A stretch of DNA of 64,000 nt, taken from contig SKCR01006514.1 in assembly GCA_019454045.1 (NCBI GenBank), positions 310,001 to 374,000 of the forward strand. Reading direction: 5' to 3'. Below are positions 9,589 through 20,596 of the stretch, one piece after another; position 1 is the first letter of the stretch, and every line of letters begins with the position of its first letter. Made by a program: the position numbers and the translations under genes. Below the pieces are notes generated by a model that had not been told where the DNA came from, searched no databases, and saw nothing but the letters and a program-made list of their open reading frames with translations. This stretch comes from Zanthoxylum bungeanum. Lineage: Eukaryota; Streptophyta; Magnoliopsida; Sapindales; Rutaceae.

Positions 9589-10219
9589 AATCAAATCATG
9601 ATGTGAATAAAGACATATACGAAAATCCGATATAATAATAACAGATAATCAAATAATTTTCATTATCGTTAATTAAACAAGATAATTATAAATATTCACA
9701 AACTATACAGAGAATCATGGATTATCCACCAGAAAGATGATATACGCAAACAATGATATGCCATTTGGTTGAAGCCAATAAGAACCCAATTTGTGTAATT
9801 GATGTGACTCAATACGGTCTTAAAGAATTTATCCGCGTGAAGATTTTGCTCAAGTTCAACAATTTGACTTGTGATTTCGTGTAGCATTTTGTAAACCAAA
9901 CCAACCAACCAACCCAAAATAATAATTATAATAATAATGTCACTGTTAGCAAAACAATAATGCTACATGCATTTCTCTTGGGACATCAATTTTGTCTTTT
10001 ATTTTGTATCTAAATTAGTTAATTCAAAAATAATTATTTAATTTTTATTATTCAATTTATGATAAAAAAATATATTGGGATGTTGTGAATTTTAAGATAT
10101 TATATTTTTATTATTAAATATATTTACAAAATAATAGTTTACTGTTAAAATTATATAAAATATAACATTTTACTATTTTTTTCGTAAGTTAACCATTAGT
10201 TGACCACAATGTTAAAATA
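9589..10219. other. AT-rich intergenic sequence, no gene seen
   Basis: No open frame with a recognisable domain and no repeat pattern beyond AT-rich sequence. Confidence 0.6.
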
Positions 10220-10234
10220 TAATGGTTTACTACG

Positions 10235-10417
10235 TTCCCAAATGAAGTGGCTTGGTGGGATAGAGTTTAGGATCTCATCTTGAGATATTGGATTCGAATC
10301 CAGGGAATACGTTTCTTATAAGAGTCTGAGACAGTCGGATGTTTTACCTGCTCCGCTTAAGCCCGTAAGGGATGATTTGACACTGGGGTTTCCAACTATT
10401 AAAAAAAAAAAAATTAA
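10235..10417 (+). mobile_element. tRNA-derived SINE, copy A (full length)
   Basis: Flanked by an exact 15-bp target duplication TAATGGTTTACTACG (10220-10234 and 10418-10432) and ending in a poly(A) run. The head is tRNA-like: GTGGCTTGGTGGGATAGAG resembles an A box and GGATTCGAATCC (about 10290-10301) is a B box. The body has GAGTCTGAGACAGTCGG and CTGCTCCGCTTAAGCCC, and the tail GGGGTTTCCAAC, which recur in the other copies. Pol III transcription and LINE-dependent retroposition are inferred from these features. Confidence 0.92.
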
Positions 10418-10432
10418 TAATGGTTTACTACG

Positions 10433-11930
10433 CATTCGGCGGAAAAAATAATAAAATGTAACAAAATGTACTATTTCAAAATTCCCAATACCTAATTATT
10501 ATTTTATCATAAATTTAGTAAAAAAATATAAATAATCATTTAAAAATTAACTCTTTCGGTCACGAAAAGTGAAAATAAATAAATAGATTATGTGCTCATA
10601 GCGTGTAGATGAAGAACATATATATTATTATTGTAAAAAGAATTTGAATATAAACAAAATTCAAAAAAGAACTAGGCTATCACTATCACGTTTACTATGT
10701 AATCAAATTAATTTCATGATTACAGGCAATCAAGTATCCAAAATTATCTCATTAGGTTGACACTTTTCTAACTAAAAGAGAAAATTCAGGAATCACTCGC
10801 TATCTTAGAAGAAGAAATTTATGATTGTTGATTATTTTTATTTTTTTAGCCCCCCCCAAAAAAAAAAAAAAAAAAAAAGAAGCAGCAGCAGCATGTTCTA
10901 TGAACAGATTTGATGAAAGTTCCTTGCAAGTTTTGTCCACACTATGTGACAAATTTTGGACTAGGCATGCTTCAAGAATTGGATTGGATCCATTCAATTT
11001 TGATTTTTAAATTATTAGTCAGTCAACATCGTTGGAATTATTTATTTATTTATATATATATATGAAACATTGGCTTATACGAATAGCAACGTTATAACTT
11101 TAAACATTGTCATTATACGGCTCATATAGTAAGTTGATTGGACCAATGGTCCTCATTCATCATTGAAATTTGATCAAAAGAAAGAAAAATGATTCTTCAA
11201 ATTTACATTTAAATATAAATAATATCAATAAATGTTTTTTTTTTTGGTTTTGGTTACAAATAATTTGTTAATTGATAACATAATTTCTTATAATTAGGTG
11301 TACACAAAATACAAATATAAGGTCAATCTTGATAAAATATCTTTAAATATAATTAAAATGTATGAGTTTCAAACCCTGCACATGGATGTGGCGAGAAAAA
11401 AGTTACTATTAGACTGTAACTAGTGTGTGGACGATGAGAATTGTAATTTTAAAAAGGATAATGTTCTACGGGTTTATATTTTTTTTAAAAAAATAATTAT
11501 CCATTAAGTATGATTTTTCATAATTATCCAATAAGTCTATGACTAACAGTAATAATATATGATATAGTAATGATTTTTACTGTTATAACAATAGTAACTT
11601 GATGAATAATTATGACATAATAATTGGTTTAACAACAATATTAATTGCACTCGTTAAATACTCTATTGAAATCAAATATTTTACTTCTTAGTATATAAAA
11701 TAAAATAGCAATTTCAAAAGGTAAATCTTAAATTTTTAAAATTACTTTATTATTTTATATATTAAAGATAAAAATTTAATATTAAGGAAACAATTAAAAA
11801 GTGCTATCGGGTTGATCCGACTCGAACATTTATAATAAACTATTTATAAAATCAAGGTTCGAATGAATCATTTATGTTGATGGTAATTTTTGACACCAAT
11901 ACATTTGAATAGTGCGGCGATGGCAGAAAG
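10433..11930. other. AT-rich intergenic sequence, no gene seen
   Basis: Contains homopolymer runs (C7 plus a long A run at 10852-10878) and AT-rich sequence. No supported gene. Confidence 0.55.
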
Positions 11931-12544
11931 TAGGGGTGAGCATTATCGGATTCGATCGGATCGGATCGAATCCGAATCCGAATCCGATCTGATTAGTATT
12001 AGTTTGTTTGAACCGATAAGGTTTGATAGCCTTATCAAACTCGATCCGATCCGATCCGATAACTATCGAATCAGATCAGATTTGTTTGATCCGATTCGAA
12101 TGCTTAACGAATCGGATAAATCCGATTTGATAACGGATTCGAATCCGATAGAGAATCCGATTTGATAATGAATCCGATAATGGATTCGATTTGATAACGG
12201 ATCCGATTTGATAAAATTGATTTGAATTTTAAGTTATCCGATCCGATTCGATAAAATTACTATGAATTTACAAATTTTCAGATAAATTTTTCGAATCGGA
12301 TCCGTTATCAAATCGAATTTGTTATCAAATCGAATCTACTATCGGATTTATTATCAAATCAGATTCTCTATCGGATTTCGAATCCGTTATCAAATCGAAT
12401 TCCTTATCGGATTCAGATTTGTTATCAAATCGGATAAAATCCGATAGTTAACAAATTTATCCGATCCGATCCGAAATTTGACAAACGAACCAAACATGAT
12501 TCAATTGGGTTCGATAGCCAGATTCGATCCGATGTCCACCACTA
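11931..12544. mobile_element. hAT-type MITE built of GGATCCGAT-like repeats
   Basis: Exact 8-bp target duplication GCAGAAAG (11923-11930 and 12545-12552). The ends are TAGGGGTGAGCA and TGTCCACCACTA, an imperfect inverted repeat with the TAGGGGTG terminus shared by other MITEs here. The 614-bp interior is almost wholly permutations of GATCCGAT, GAATCCGAT and TTATCAAATC in both orientations, so it can fold extensively on itself. It encodes no transposase. Confidence 0.88.
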
Positions 12545-12552
12545 GCAGAAAG

Positions 12553-13460
12553 GGCATTTTCCTCATCAGGAGGATCAGCTTCCGTAAGGGTTGACTTTCT
12601 CTTGCCCGAGCACTAAGTACCGGCCCGATCTTCAGGTTTCTGCCGACCATAGGATATGATGTGTTCGAATAACGGATGCCGACATATTGTTGCCCAAGAC
12701 GGTCCAACCACATTAGTCCGATGGCTCATACATTGTCAGCTCGGTAACAACATTCATAGTTCAGAAGACCATTTTGACTGACCTCTTGGAGACCGATGTG
12801 TGATCAGGGTATTTTAGACTTTTACTTAGAACATATATCACCGCTTGTAAGAGTCTGGGGCAGCCGGAGATTTTACCTGCGCCGCGGCCCAGAATGGGTG
12901 GTTTAGTGGCGGGGTTTCCAACGATTTCAAAAAAAAATATATATATATATATATCACCGCTTGATTATTTCAAGGTTGGTATCATTATTATCATGTTGGG
13001 CAGTGTGCAAGATAAAGTGATGTGACAAGCTGGCAGATGAAGTATGTTTACTTTCGGCCAAGTAACCTGAGATTAGGTTTGCTTTCGGCCAAGTTGTCTT
13101 GGGATAGGGAGCCCGTCAATCATTCAGAAATCCACATGGGTGACATCACCGAGGTTTGGGATCAGTGTTACATATTCATTAGTATAAAAGGGGAGGGGAA
13201 ACACATTTGTAAGGGGAGATATTAGATTGGATATTTAGTTATCATAGAAATCTCACAAAAAAAAAGAGAACTATTTTGTAAGGAGCAGTACAACATAAAC
13301 AACTCGGTTTACTTTTGACCTGCCCCCAAAACAGGTCGGCTGAGTTCGTTCCAGTAATAAAACACCTCCTCATTTTGTGCCCGTGGACATAGATTGAATT
13401 CATTCCGCCGAACCACGTAAAACTTTTTGTCGATTGTGTGTTTGACTCGCTTTTTGCCAA
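12553..13460. repeat. probable Ty3/gypsy (Tat-type) LTR remnant
   Basis: A TATA-like AGTATAAAAGGGGAGGG (about 13182-13198) is followed some 200 bases later by CCGTGGACATAG...GCCGAACCACGTAAAACTTTTTG (13380-13430). The 'GTGGACGTAG...CCGAACCACG' block is characteristic of U5 regions of plant Tat/Ogre-type gypsy LTRs. The boundaries are uncertain, no partner LTR lies in the window, and a SINE is inserted at 12848-12948. Open frames here show no domain. Confidence 0.4.
12848..12948 (+). mobile_element. SINE copy B, 5'-truncated
   Basis: Exact 15-bp target duplication ATATATCACCGCTTG (12833-12847 and 12949-12963). It contains GAGTCTGGGGCAGCCGG, ACCTGCGCCGCGGCCC and GGGGTTTCCAACG, then an A/TA tail. 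The tRNA-like head is absent, as expected from incomplete reverse transcription. Confidence 0.9.
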
Positions 13461-14680
13461 AGTTTGATTTTGGTCCCCCCATAACCAAACAAATTCACAG
13501 TTGAAGGAGGACTGTCCCAGAAATACTATCCCGATATTACCCCTGAAACGAAAATCACCCGTCAACACTTTCATTCCCGCATCGATATAATTTTTCCTCC
13601 GTTTCATTGAGGTTTTGCGGCATCTGAGCATAGACGACATTTAATGGTGGTCGTGGTCCCAGATAATTAAAACTTCCAATCATACTGCGGCTATGGGTTT
13701 CGATCCGACGGCTGTGATTGGTCCAGGCTGAGGTGGGACCACAGTGATTCAGTATGATCCAGAGGAATAATTTGGGCAAATTGGCTAAAGCTTAAATGAG
13801 GGACCAATTTTCATGTGCCATGCATCTACAATTCTGACATTGATGTCCCAGTCGAGGCCCATAAAAGATTTTAAGAATCAACTCAGCTCTTTTTCTTATT
13901 CAATCTTTTCCTGCGACACTTCTCAGGTTTTGAAATTTTAATTATTATACAATTTTACTATATACTTTTGATACAACTTCAACTTCACCTATATAATTAG
14001 AAATTAAACAAGAACATCACCAATTAATACATTGCTACACACACATATAAATAGTTAGTTTATAATATCTCACGTCTATTGAAAAGAATATTAGTGATGT
14101 CGTTATAAGTATTGATCTTCATAAGAAAAACATTATTAGTTGAGCCGCGTCATCGCGAATGAATGATTACAAATCCAATTCTTTTATAATATTCCACGTC
14201 TTTTAAGAGGACTAATATGCTGTTATAAATATTAACACTTAATGTTTTCAGAATCGGACTGATAATCTAAAAAGTTTAATGGGTCATTGGTTCGACTTGT
14301 TGAACAGTTGCGAAAAAATTGACAGAATCTGCTAGCATCATAAATAATTTTATTTAATTAAAATTATAAAAAAGATTAAATTTTAGTTTTTGGTTTTAAA
14401 AATTAATAAAAATCGAATCGATTCGCTGGTTTTGATCGATTTTTTTGAAGATCATTTTTTATTTTTGGCCGGTCTTGACTCATGGCCGATTACCGGTTCG
14501 ACTGGTTGAACCGACCGGTCCGATTTTAAAAACAATGTTAACACCTCACCGCAAAGCTGGGTCGGATCATTCGATATTCAAAACATTTGAATTCATGTTG
14601 TCATTTGTCTTTTATCCACACCTGACCCTCAAGCGTGAATTATTCGGTATTTATGAAAATATGGCACTAAATTTACAGAG
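13461..14680. other. intergenic sequence, no gene seen
   Basis: Moderately GC up to 13900, then AT-rich. Small frames (13242-13640 and 13555-13779, minus) match no family I recognise and have no supporting structure. Confidence 0.5.
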
Positions 14681-14681
14681 G

Positions 14682-14803
14682 CCCAATCGAGCTGAATGAT
14701 CACAATTGGGCTGGGCCGAAGCTCAAAGGTCCATATTCAATTGGGCTCGTTGAACTTAAATTGGGTTCTTAAGAAATGCATAAACCACGGAATGAAACCC
14801 TAA
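14682..14803 (+). promoter_or_regulatory. site II plus telo-box promoter
   Basis: Site II motifs TGGGCT (14707-14712), TGGGCC (14712-14717) and TGGGCT (14742-14747) are followed by a telo-box AAACCCTAA (14795-14803). In plants this combination marks genes for ribosomal proteins and other ribosome-biogenesis components, including snoRNA clusters. It lies about 160 bases upstream of the first snoRNA-like sequence. Confidence 0.6.
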
Positions 14804-14963
14804 TTTTATGAATCGTTTTGAGTTTCTTTGCTGTCTCTCGACTGCGAATTTCTGCGCGAAGCTAAGTTAAATAATTCGCATTTTATTCATTAAATTATTC
14901 ATTTTATTCGTTAGCGTTGTGTGCATCAACTCTCTGTTCAAATTTACGCGAATTAATTTGTTT

Positions 14964-15094
14964 GAGCTGATGATGATAACATATGGGCATGAGCTGCAAC
15001 AACAATAATTTTTTTTTTTTGCGCTCCGTGTAGAGTAAATTCTACATGGGTTGTTGTTGCGATGAAGAATGTGCCAATATGCTAATCTGAGCTT
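14964..15094 (+). ncRNA. candidate box C/D snoRNA, copy 1
   Basis: A box C ATGATGA (14970-14976) and a box D CTGA (15087-15090) are brought together by a short terminal stem (GAGC with GCTT). Inside, GCAACAACA can pair with TGTTGTTGC to make a stem, and a GATGAAG at about 15061-15067 could be box C'. The copy at 15517-15632 keeps the boxes, GAGCTGCAACAACA, the GTAGA...TCTAC pair and GAAGAATGTG...ATGCTAATCTGAG, while loops differ. CTGCAACAAC is complementary to the conserved 18S rRNA segment GTTGTTGCAG. Family and target are not identified. Confidence 0.55.
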
Positions 15095-15516
15095 CTAGTT
15101 CCTTACAATTTCATGTTAAAATCTTATACATTTGACCCAAAAAAATGATTTTTTTAACTTTATGGTTGACAATATTTGTGTTTATATTAAGAGCCAATGC
15201 ATAGAAGCTTTGGAATATATGAATGAGATAGGTTTTATTAGTTTCTACAGATTAAAAAAAAAGTTTCCATTTTTACTTGATTGAACTGAACATGTTAGAA
15301 ATCGGTTTGCTTGCCTTTTCCAAAACTCCATGAACCTAAAATGTATTAGTCAAAAAATTTGATTTTATTTAGTTTGCATTAGTTTTAAAGTTGGTTTGGT
15401 TGATTCATCAAAAGTAATGATGCTTTTCATGATTTTGATGTTTTTGTGAAGTTTTTCTTCCTGTATATTCAATGAGATGTGCGTATGGTATTGAATGGCT
15501 GAATCGAGAATTGTTT

Positions 15517-15632
15517 CCTATGATGACAGCTTTTGGACATGAGCTGCAACAACATTTAGCGCACCGTGGTAGAATTTCTACGCATGGGTTGTTGTTGCAA
15601 GGAAGAATGTGGCAAAATGCTAATCTGAGGCT
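15517..15632 (+). ncRNA. candidate box C/D snoRNA, copy 2
   Basis: Box C ATGATGA (15520-15526) and box D CTGA (15625-15628). The core matches copy 1: GAGCTGCAACAACA (15541-15554), a GTAGAATTTCTAC mini-hairpin, CATGGGTTGTTGTTGC and AATGCTAATCTGAG. The terminal stem is weaker than in copy 1. Two related copies 550 bases apart behind a site II/telo-box promoter fit a plant snoRNA cluster. Confidence 0.55.
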
Positions 15633-15958
15633 TTATCTGTTTTTTTACTGATGAACTGGCTTGTTTAGTGTGTTGATTTAATCACATTGTTTTATGTATG
15701 TAGACTCTATGACAATCTTTCCTTCGAACCCAATGTTTATCTGTTATTCGCAATGCCTTTTAACTGTTTAGCTCAGACTGTTTGATTGTTTTATTTTGAA
15801 TTTGAAAATGCTTTTAATGTTTTAGTACCAAATTGATTCACTTCCTCCTCCTTTGCCTGTTTTCCACAACAAAACTTGGGTCTCCTTATGTATATCTCCA
15901 TTTCTTTTGAGCTATTGAGTTGTTTTTTCCTTTTTACCTGGTGTGATGTCTTTTTACT

Positions 15959-16082
15959 GTCCTAGTTCGAATCTAGGGGTGCATTTCTTGAAAAAGCTTG
16001 GGGCAGCCGGGGGTTTCCTGTTCCGCTTAAGCCCGGATTAGGTGGTATTGCGACGAGATTTCCAACGTTTCCAACCAAGAAA
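15959..16082 (+). mobile_element. SINE copy C, 5'-truncated
   Basis: Exact 16-bp target duplication GTGATGTCTTTTTACT (15943-15958 and 16083-16098). It begins within the B box region (AGTTCGAATCTAGGG) and continues through GCTTGGGGCAGCCGGGGG, TTCCGCTTAAGCCC and GATTTCCAACG. Confidence 0.9.
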
Positions 16083-16639
16083 GTGATGTCTTTTTACTTG
16101 GTGTGCTGTCTCAAATTGCAGTGAGCTTAGTTTGAGTAAATGTTGTAGATTATGAGAGACTACAGAGGTACGGAGATAATTATATATGAGGCAGCAAGAA
16201 TGGTATATTCTACTGTAAAGCACAGTGGAGATGAAATTAAACCAACTTTAGCCTCCTGTTATTTCTTTTTGTAATATGAACCAAGCTTCTCCTTATGTTG
16301 TGCTCAAATTCAACTTTTTGCAAGTTTATTTTAAATCTCACGGTAAATACTGTTATTTTTTTATGATGAAACTGATTGCTTTTGCCATCGTTTAGTTGTA
16401 TTCTTCTAAATTGTTCTTTTCAGAAATTCCCCTTTTTAGGAGTTATACTGCTTTGTTCCATTTCCACAGTTATTGCAAGGTTTCCATGTGAAAAGTTGGT
16501 TTTTACTTCATTTCAAACTTGGGGGCAACCTTCATGCCCCAAGTATTCTATCTAATCCCTTTCCCTTCTAAACTGTTAACATTTATAGGTTTGTTTCTGT
16601 GTCTACATTTGAGACTCGAGGAATCTGAGTTTCCCATCT

Positions 16640-16755
16640 GTCTCTGGCCGCAATGGGACTCAGCAGACCACGGCGGGAGCGTCCTGGAGGTCCGGGTATC
16701 TGGCCAGGACCTGGCTTGCAAATATATGATGTATTGCGTTCAATGTACAGCAGCT
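16640..16755. other. GC-rich structured island of unknown nature
   Basis: In AT-rich surroundings, this stretch is GC-rich and highly foldable. CGCAAT (about 16648) can pair with ATTGCG (about 16734). Inside, GTCCTGG pairs with CCAGGAC, or alternatively AGGTCC with GGACCT. It lies downstream of the snoRNA-like pair. It could be a structured RNA, an exon of an unrecognised gene or a fragment of an old insertion. Neither strand gives a protein I recognise. Confidence 0.35.
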
Positions 16756-17024
16756 TTACATCTTGATTGTTTGTTTTGATATGCAGCTTTGTCCTGTCTA
16801 TGCTGCTGCTGCTGATTTGCTGGGTCAGCTAGTGTTAGAAAATTGAATTGGATTTTGAAAAACTTACCACATTTTAAAGAATTTTTATTTTATAATAATA
16901 ACATCAATTTAAAATTTAAGAAATTGGATTTTTTTCAAGATCAGCCTATTTGCTAACCTTAGGGCCAGCACTAGTAATAAGGCTGAGGCCACTAGTTCTT
17001 GAATGCATACAACCATGTGTCCAG

Positions 17025-17524
17025 TAGGGGTGTTCACGGGTCGGGTTTTTTTTTTGGACCTGTTCGGGTCGGGACTTTTGACCCGCAACCCGAAATTGAG
17101 AAGCTGACCCGCGCGGGTCGGGTCAACATAATATGCAGTAAATATAATATATATAATTTTTTGATAAAAATATTCACAAATCAGAGTAGCTGAATTGGCA
17201 AAGTGTTTGACTTAATCAAGAGTTCGAGTCCCACTATAAACATTTTGTTTAAAAAATAAAATTGACCAATTGAAGACTAAGTAAGGACATTGTCATTTTG
17301 CTACAATTGTTTGTTGTCAAAATTGTATAATTAAAAATATATATATTATAATATAATATCATTTACTTCGGGTCGGGTCAGACTCGATTTTTCTGTCCGA
17401 AACCCGTGACCCGACCCAACATTTCGGGTCGGGTCCAGATTGACCCGAAAATGGATTTTAAAATTGATAAACCCAACCGGATCAGGTAGGGTCATGGGTC
17501 GACCCGATCCTATGAACACCCCTA
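17025..17524. mobile_element. hAT MITE with GGGTCGGGTC ends and tRNA-like interior, copy 1
   Basis: Exact 8-bp target duplication GTGTCCAG (17017-17024 and 17525-17532). Termini are TAGGGGTGTTCACGGG and CCTATGAACACCCCTA. The subterminal arms are rich in CGGGTCGGGTC and GACCCGACCC. The interior has GTAGCTGAATTGGCAAAGTG and, 22 bases on, GAGTTCGAGTCCC, resembling tRNA A and B boxes. The second copy is at 48802-49312. No coding capacity. Confidence 0.9.
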
Positions 17525-17532
17525 GTGTCCAG

Positions 17533-18257
17533 TTGAGAACGCATCCAAAATAGCAAGGAAGCAAAAACTAGTTGAATCTTTTAGAATCAGAAAAAAAATA
17601 ATGGCAGGTAAGCAGTATAACCATCATCATGTTCAGATCAATAAAGACCCAGACATTACAAAGCCTTTAGGTATTATATATTACGTTAAAGTTTAAACCA
17701 ACTCATACTGGAGCATTAAAAAGAAAAACAAGAGTTATTATTTACATGAAAATTTTGAAAAATAAAATCCAAACTGCTCTCACACGGGCAATTAAATAAC
17801 AATGATCGAAAAAACTTAGATTACTTGAGATCCAAGAAGATATATCAAGCTGAGAAAAAAAAAATAGCCTATCATTCATGACGGTATCTTGCATGCCAAT
17901 TAAGAGATGAACCTAAATAATTATATACAAGTGATAATTGTAAAAAATATAGCTATTGGAATAGCTGTAACATTTTATTTTAGGGAACAATCAACATCAG
18001 AGGACAACTTCAGAAAGAAAATTCAAGATTTAAGTCGCAAGATATACCTCAATGAAACAGGATGTGCCATTAATCAATTAGTACGATACAAACTATTAGC
18101 TAACAGTTCAATGTGAGAAGAAGGAATCAGTTTACAACAAACAGCCAGCATGTTCAATTCCAAATCGTGCAAAAAAGGAGCACATTGAAGTAGGCATAAA
18201 TCAGAATATTAATGACAGAGAAAAAGTTTTGAATACAGAAGCCCACCTGGTTATCTT
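17533..18257. other. Tubby-like gene 3' flank and likely 3' UTR
   Basis: No domain-bearing open frame. The part next to 18257 probably carries the 3' UTR of the minus-strand Tubby-like gene, but no polyadenylation site could be fixed. Confidence 0.4.
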
Positions 18258-20596
18258 TCATTCACAAGCAATCTTAGTGTCGAAGCTGCTAAGACATATG
18301 GCAAATGCCTGGAAAGCTGAGATTGGATACTGATAATCCATAGTGAAAACATCTTTCCCCACTTTTCCAAACTGTAGAATAACATTCTCATGCTCCCGCC
18401 CAGCTGCCCCGTTCTCCAAAGAAGCAACCAGTTGAAAATTCTTAACTGAAGCAACGGTTACCCGTCCGCTGAAGTTCAGACACCAGCACTGGAGTTGTTC
18501 ATGCCACCTTGGAGCCTTGTTCCTCATCACCAACATCCCATCTTTCTGGCCATTCTGACCAGACAGAGGTCCAGAGTGGAAATTTTCCGTACGGGTTGAT
18601 TTTGATCTGAAAAAGGGAATGGAAGGAAAACTACCTAGATTGCTGTGATGAAATTCAGTCTGTGTAGGGGCCACTCCCCCTGGCTCAACAGAGGAAGCGG
18701 GAATTGCATCCATAACACACTGCATCCTCCTCGGACCCCTATTTTTCAAATGTGTTAACTTTTAGTCAATAGAGAAACAATATCATGAGTAACTGAACAT
18801 TGATCGCAACTTATATATATTACTGTTCAATATTTAATTTTGGTGAAGACAAATGGGAAAAATCTTAAAACATCTCTCTTACCTGGAACCCAAGACATTT
18901 AACTCGTATGATATATGGGCTACGGAATAGTTTCCAGCAGGGACTCTAGGAGAGACTTGTTTCATATTAACCTGTCTCGTGGAGCGACATCTAGAAACTC
19001 TTGCTCCAGCATCTGGAGACTGCCCATCATAAATTGTGAACTTGGTACCCAAAAAGTTGGACCTGTCATCAAGGAAACCGAGATGGTATGCTTAGACCTA
19101 ACTCAAAGATTATCAAGAACAAACCAAGTGACATCTTGGATCAACATACCTCAACTTTCCTATGTAATTGCTGCTCCCTTTAGACACATCGTCACAATTT
19201 AATGAGATAATGTAGTCAGTGCAGGTAGGGCGCCGATACTTCCTTGCAGCAAGAAGGAACTTCCCGTCATCATTTGAAGCTGCCAAGAGATGACATCGGT
19301 GCAAAACAGTTTTAACATTTACACATCAGAATCATACATAAAGGAAAAAACAGATAATCTATTCTACAGAAAATATCAATATAGTAAAAGAAGACAAAAT
19401 ATTAATAAATATAAAGTATACCAATAACCAAACTCAATACACATATAATACACACACACCAACACAATAAAACACACATAAGAGTACACAGAATTATTTA
19501 TTTATTTTTATGAAGTTGTTTACCTTGATTTAAGCCTAAGTATAGATAATATGTTTGGCTACTACGATTCCGCTTTATGTAGCACTGAAGGAGTGAGCCC
19601 CTTGGACCAGGCTGCAGAACAAAAGCACCAATTGGTTAAACATTGAGCAACAAAAAGAGGCAGACGTCTTCAAAAGTATCAACCTCGTCAAAAGAAATTA
19701 ATCAATTAAAAATTCCTGCCACACTCCAACAAAACCAATAAAACAGCTCACAAAATAAAATGTGAGTTCCTTCAATAGCCCTGCATTTCTACCGGCTACC
19801 ACAACTTCTTTTTCCCCCACTAAAACTATAGGAAATGTCCCCGAAATCACTTTCAATGACTGCCATGGAGAACACTAACTCATACCCCTAGGCCAGCAAA
19901 TAACCAAACAAACAAAAGCCTTTTCTAGCTAGGTGGGGTCAACTACAGCCTATACGGATCCTTTGATGCCATGTGCTCTATCGGAAATCATTGTTTCATT
20001 AAACTCATTAAAATCTATGTATCTTTTCATGGTTTCTATCCCTGTCAACTTAAGACTTCTCTGACCTCGCTTGACATATGGATATGTCAATACCATTTGC
20101 TCTCCAACATCACATAATTATAAAAATAACAACAACAATAATATAATATACATAATGAAAGTAAAATCATTTTGAACGAGAGAAAATAATTCAGTGAAAC
20201 AACATCAACCAGAACACATGAAAGGAAGATGTGAGGGATCATATATCAAACCTGCTTCAAGGAGATAGGAAATGTCAACTTGCCAGAAACTTCTAGGGTT
20301 TTCACAATTTCCTTCATATTTTCTCTCCAACTCCTGCAGACACCAGCACAAGCAACCACATTCTTCCGAGGAGGCCAAGTTGTCTCAGAAGCCTCAATTC
20401 TCATCAACACATCCCTTAAAAGATCGGGTGGCATATAAGCCCAGCAGCTTTGCTTGAAAGCATCAACCACCACAGAGCTATCCTGAACCACCCGATGCGA
20501 TCTCGACCGCCCATACCCAAACCTCGCATCAAACCCTTTTCTAGATATGCTCCCAAGTTCACCCTTCACATCCTGTAATATACTCTTAAAAGACAT
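18258..20596 (-). CDS. TLP: Tubby-like F-box protein
   Basis: Five coding exons, minus strand: 20596-20252, 19611-19524, 19279-19150, 19062-18883 and 18738-18258. All introns are GT-AG and the phases join to 1,224 nt (407 aa). Residues about 48-100 are an F-box ([17 protein letters not shown]...VCRSW), expected to bind SKP1 in an SCF ubiquitin ligase. From about 115 to the end is a tubby domain ([16 protein letters not shown], then [20 protein letters not shown]), ending in the family signature FDTKIACE. Tubby domains bind membrane phosphoinositides. Length matches plant TLPs, which have roles in ABA and stress responses and PIP2-tethered signalling. The start has the usual [20 protein letters not shown] telo-box (TTAGGGTTT, 21206-21214) and a possible 5' UTR intron acceptor near 20625 lie upstream. 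The paralogue number is not assigned. Confidence 0.93.

Noticed and set aside
10290..10301. GGATTCGAATCC as a tRNA gene
   Set aside because: No acceptor stem or cloverleaf; it is the B box of a SINE with poly(A) tail and target duplication.
13242..13640. 132-codon minus frame as a hypothetical gene
   Set aside because: No recognisable domain, and it spans the probable gypsy LTR remnant.
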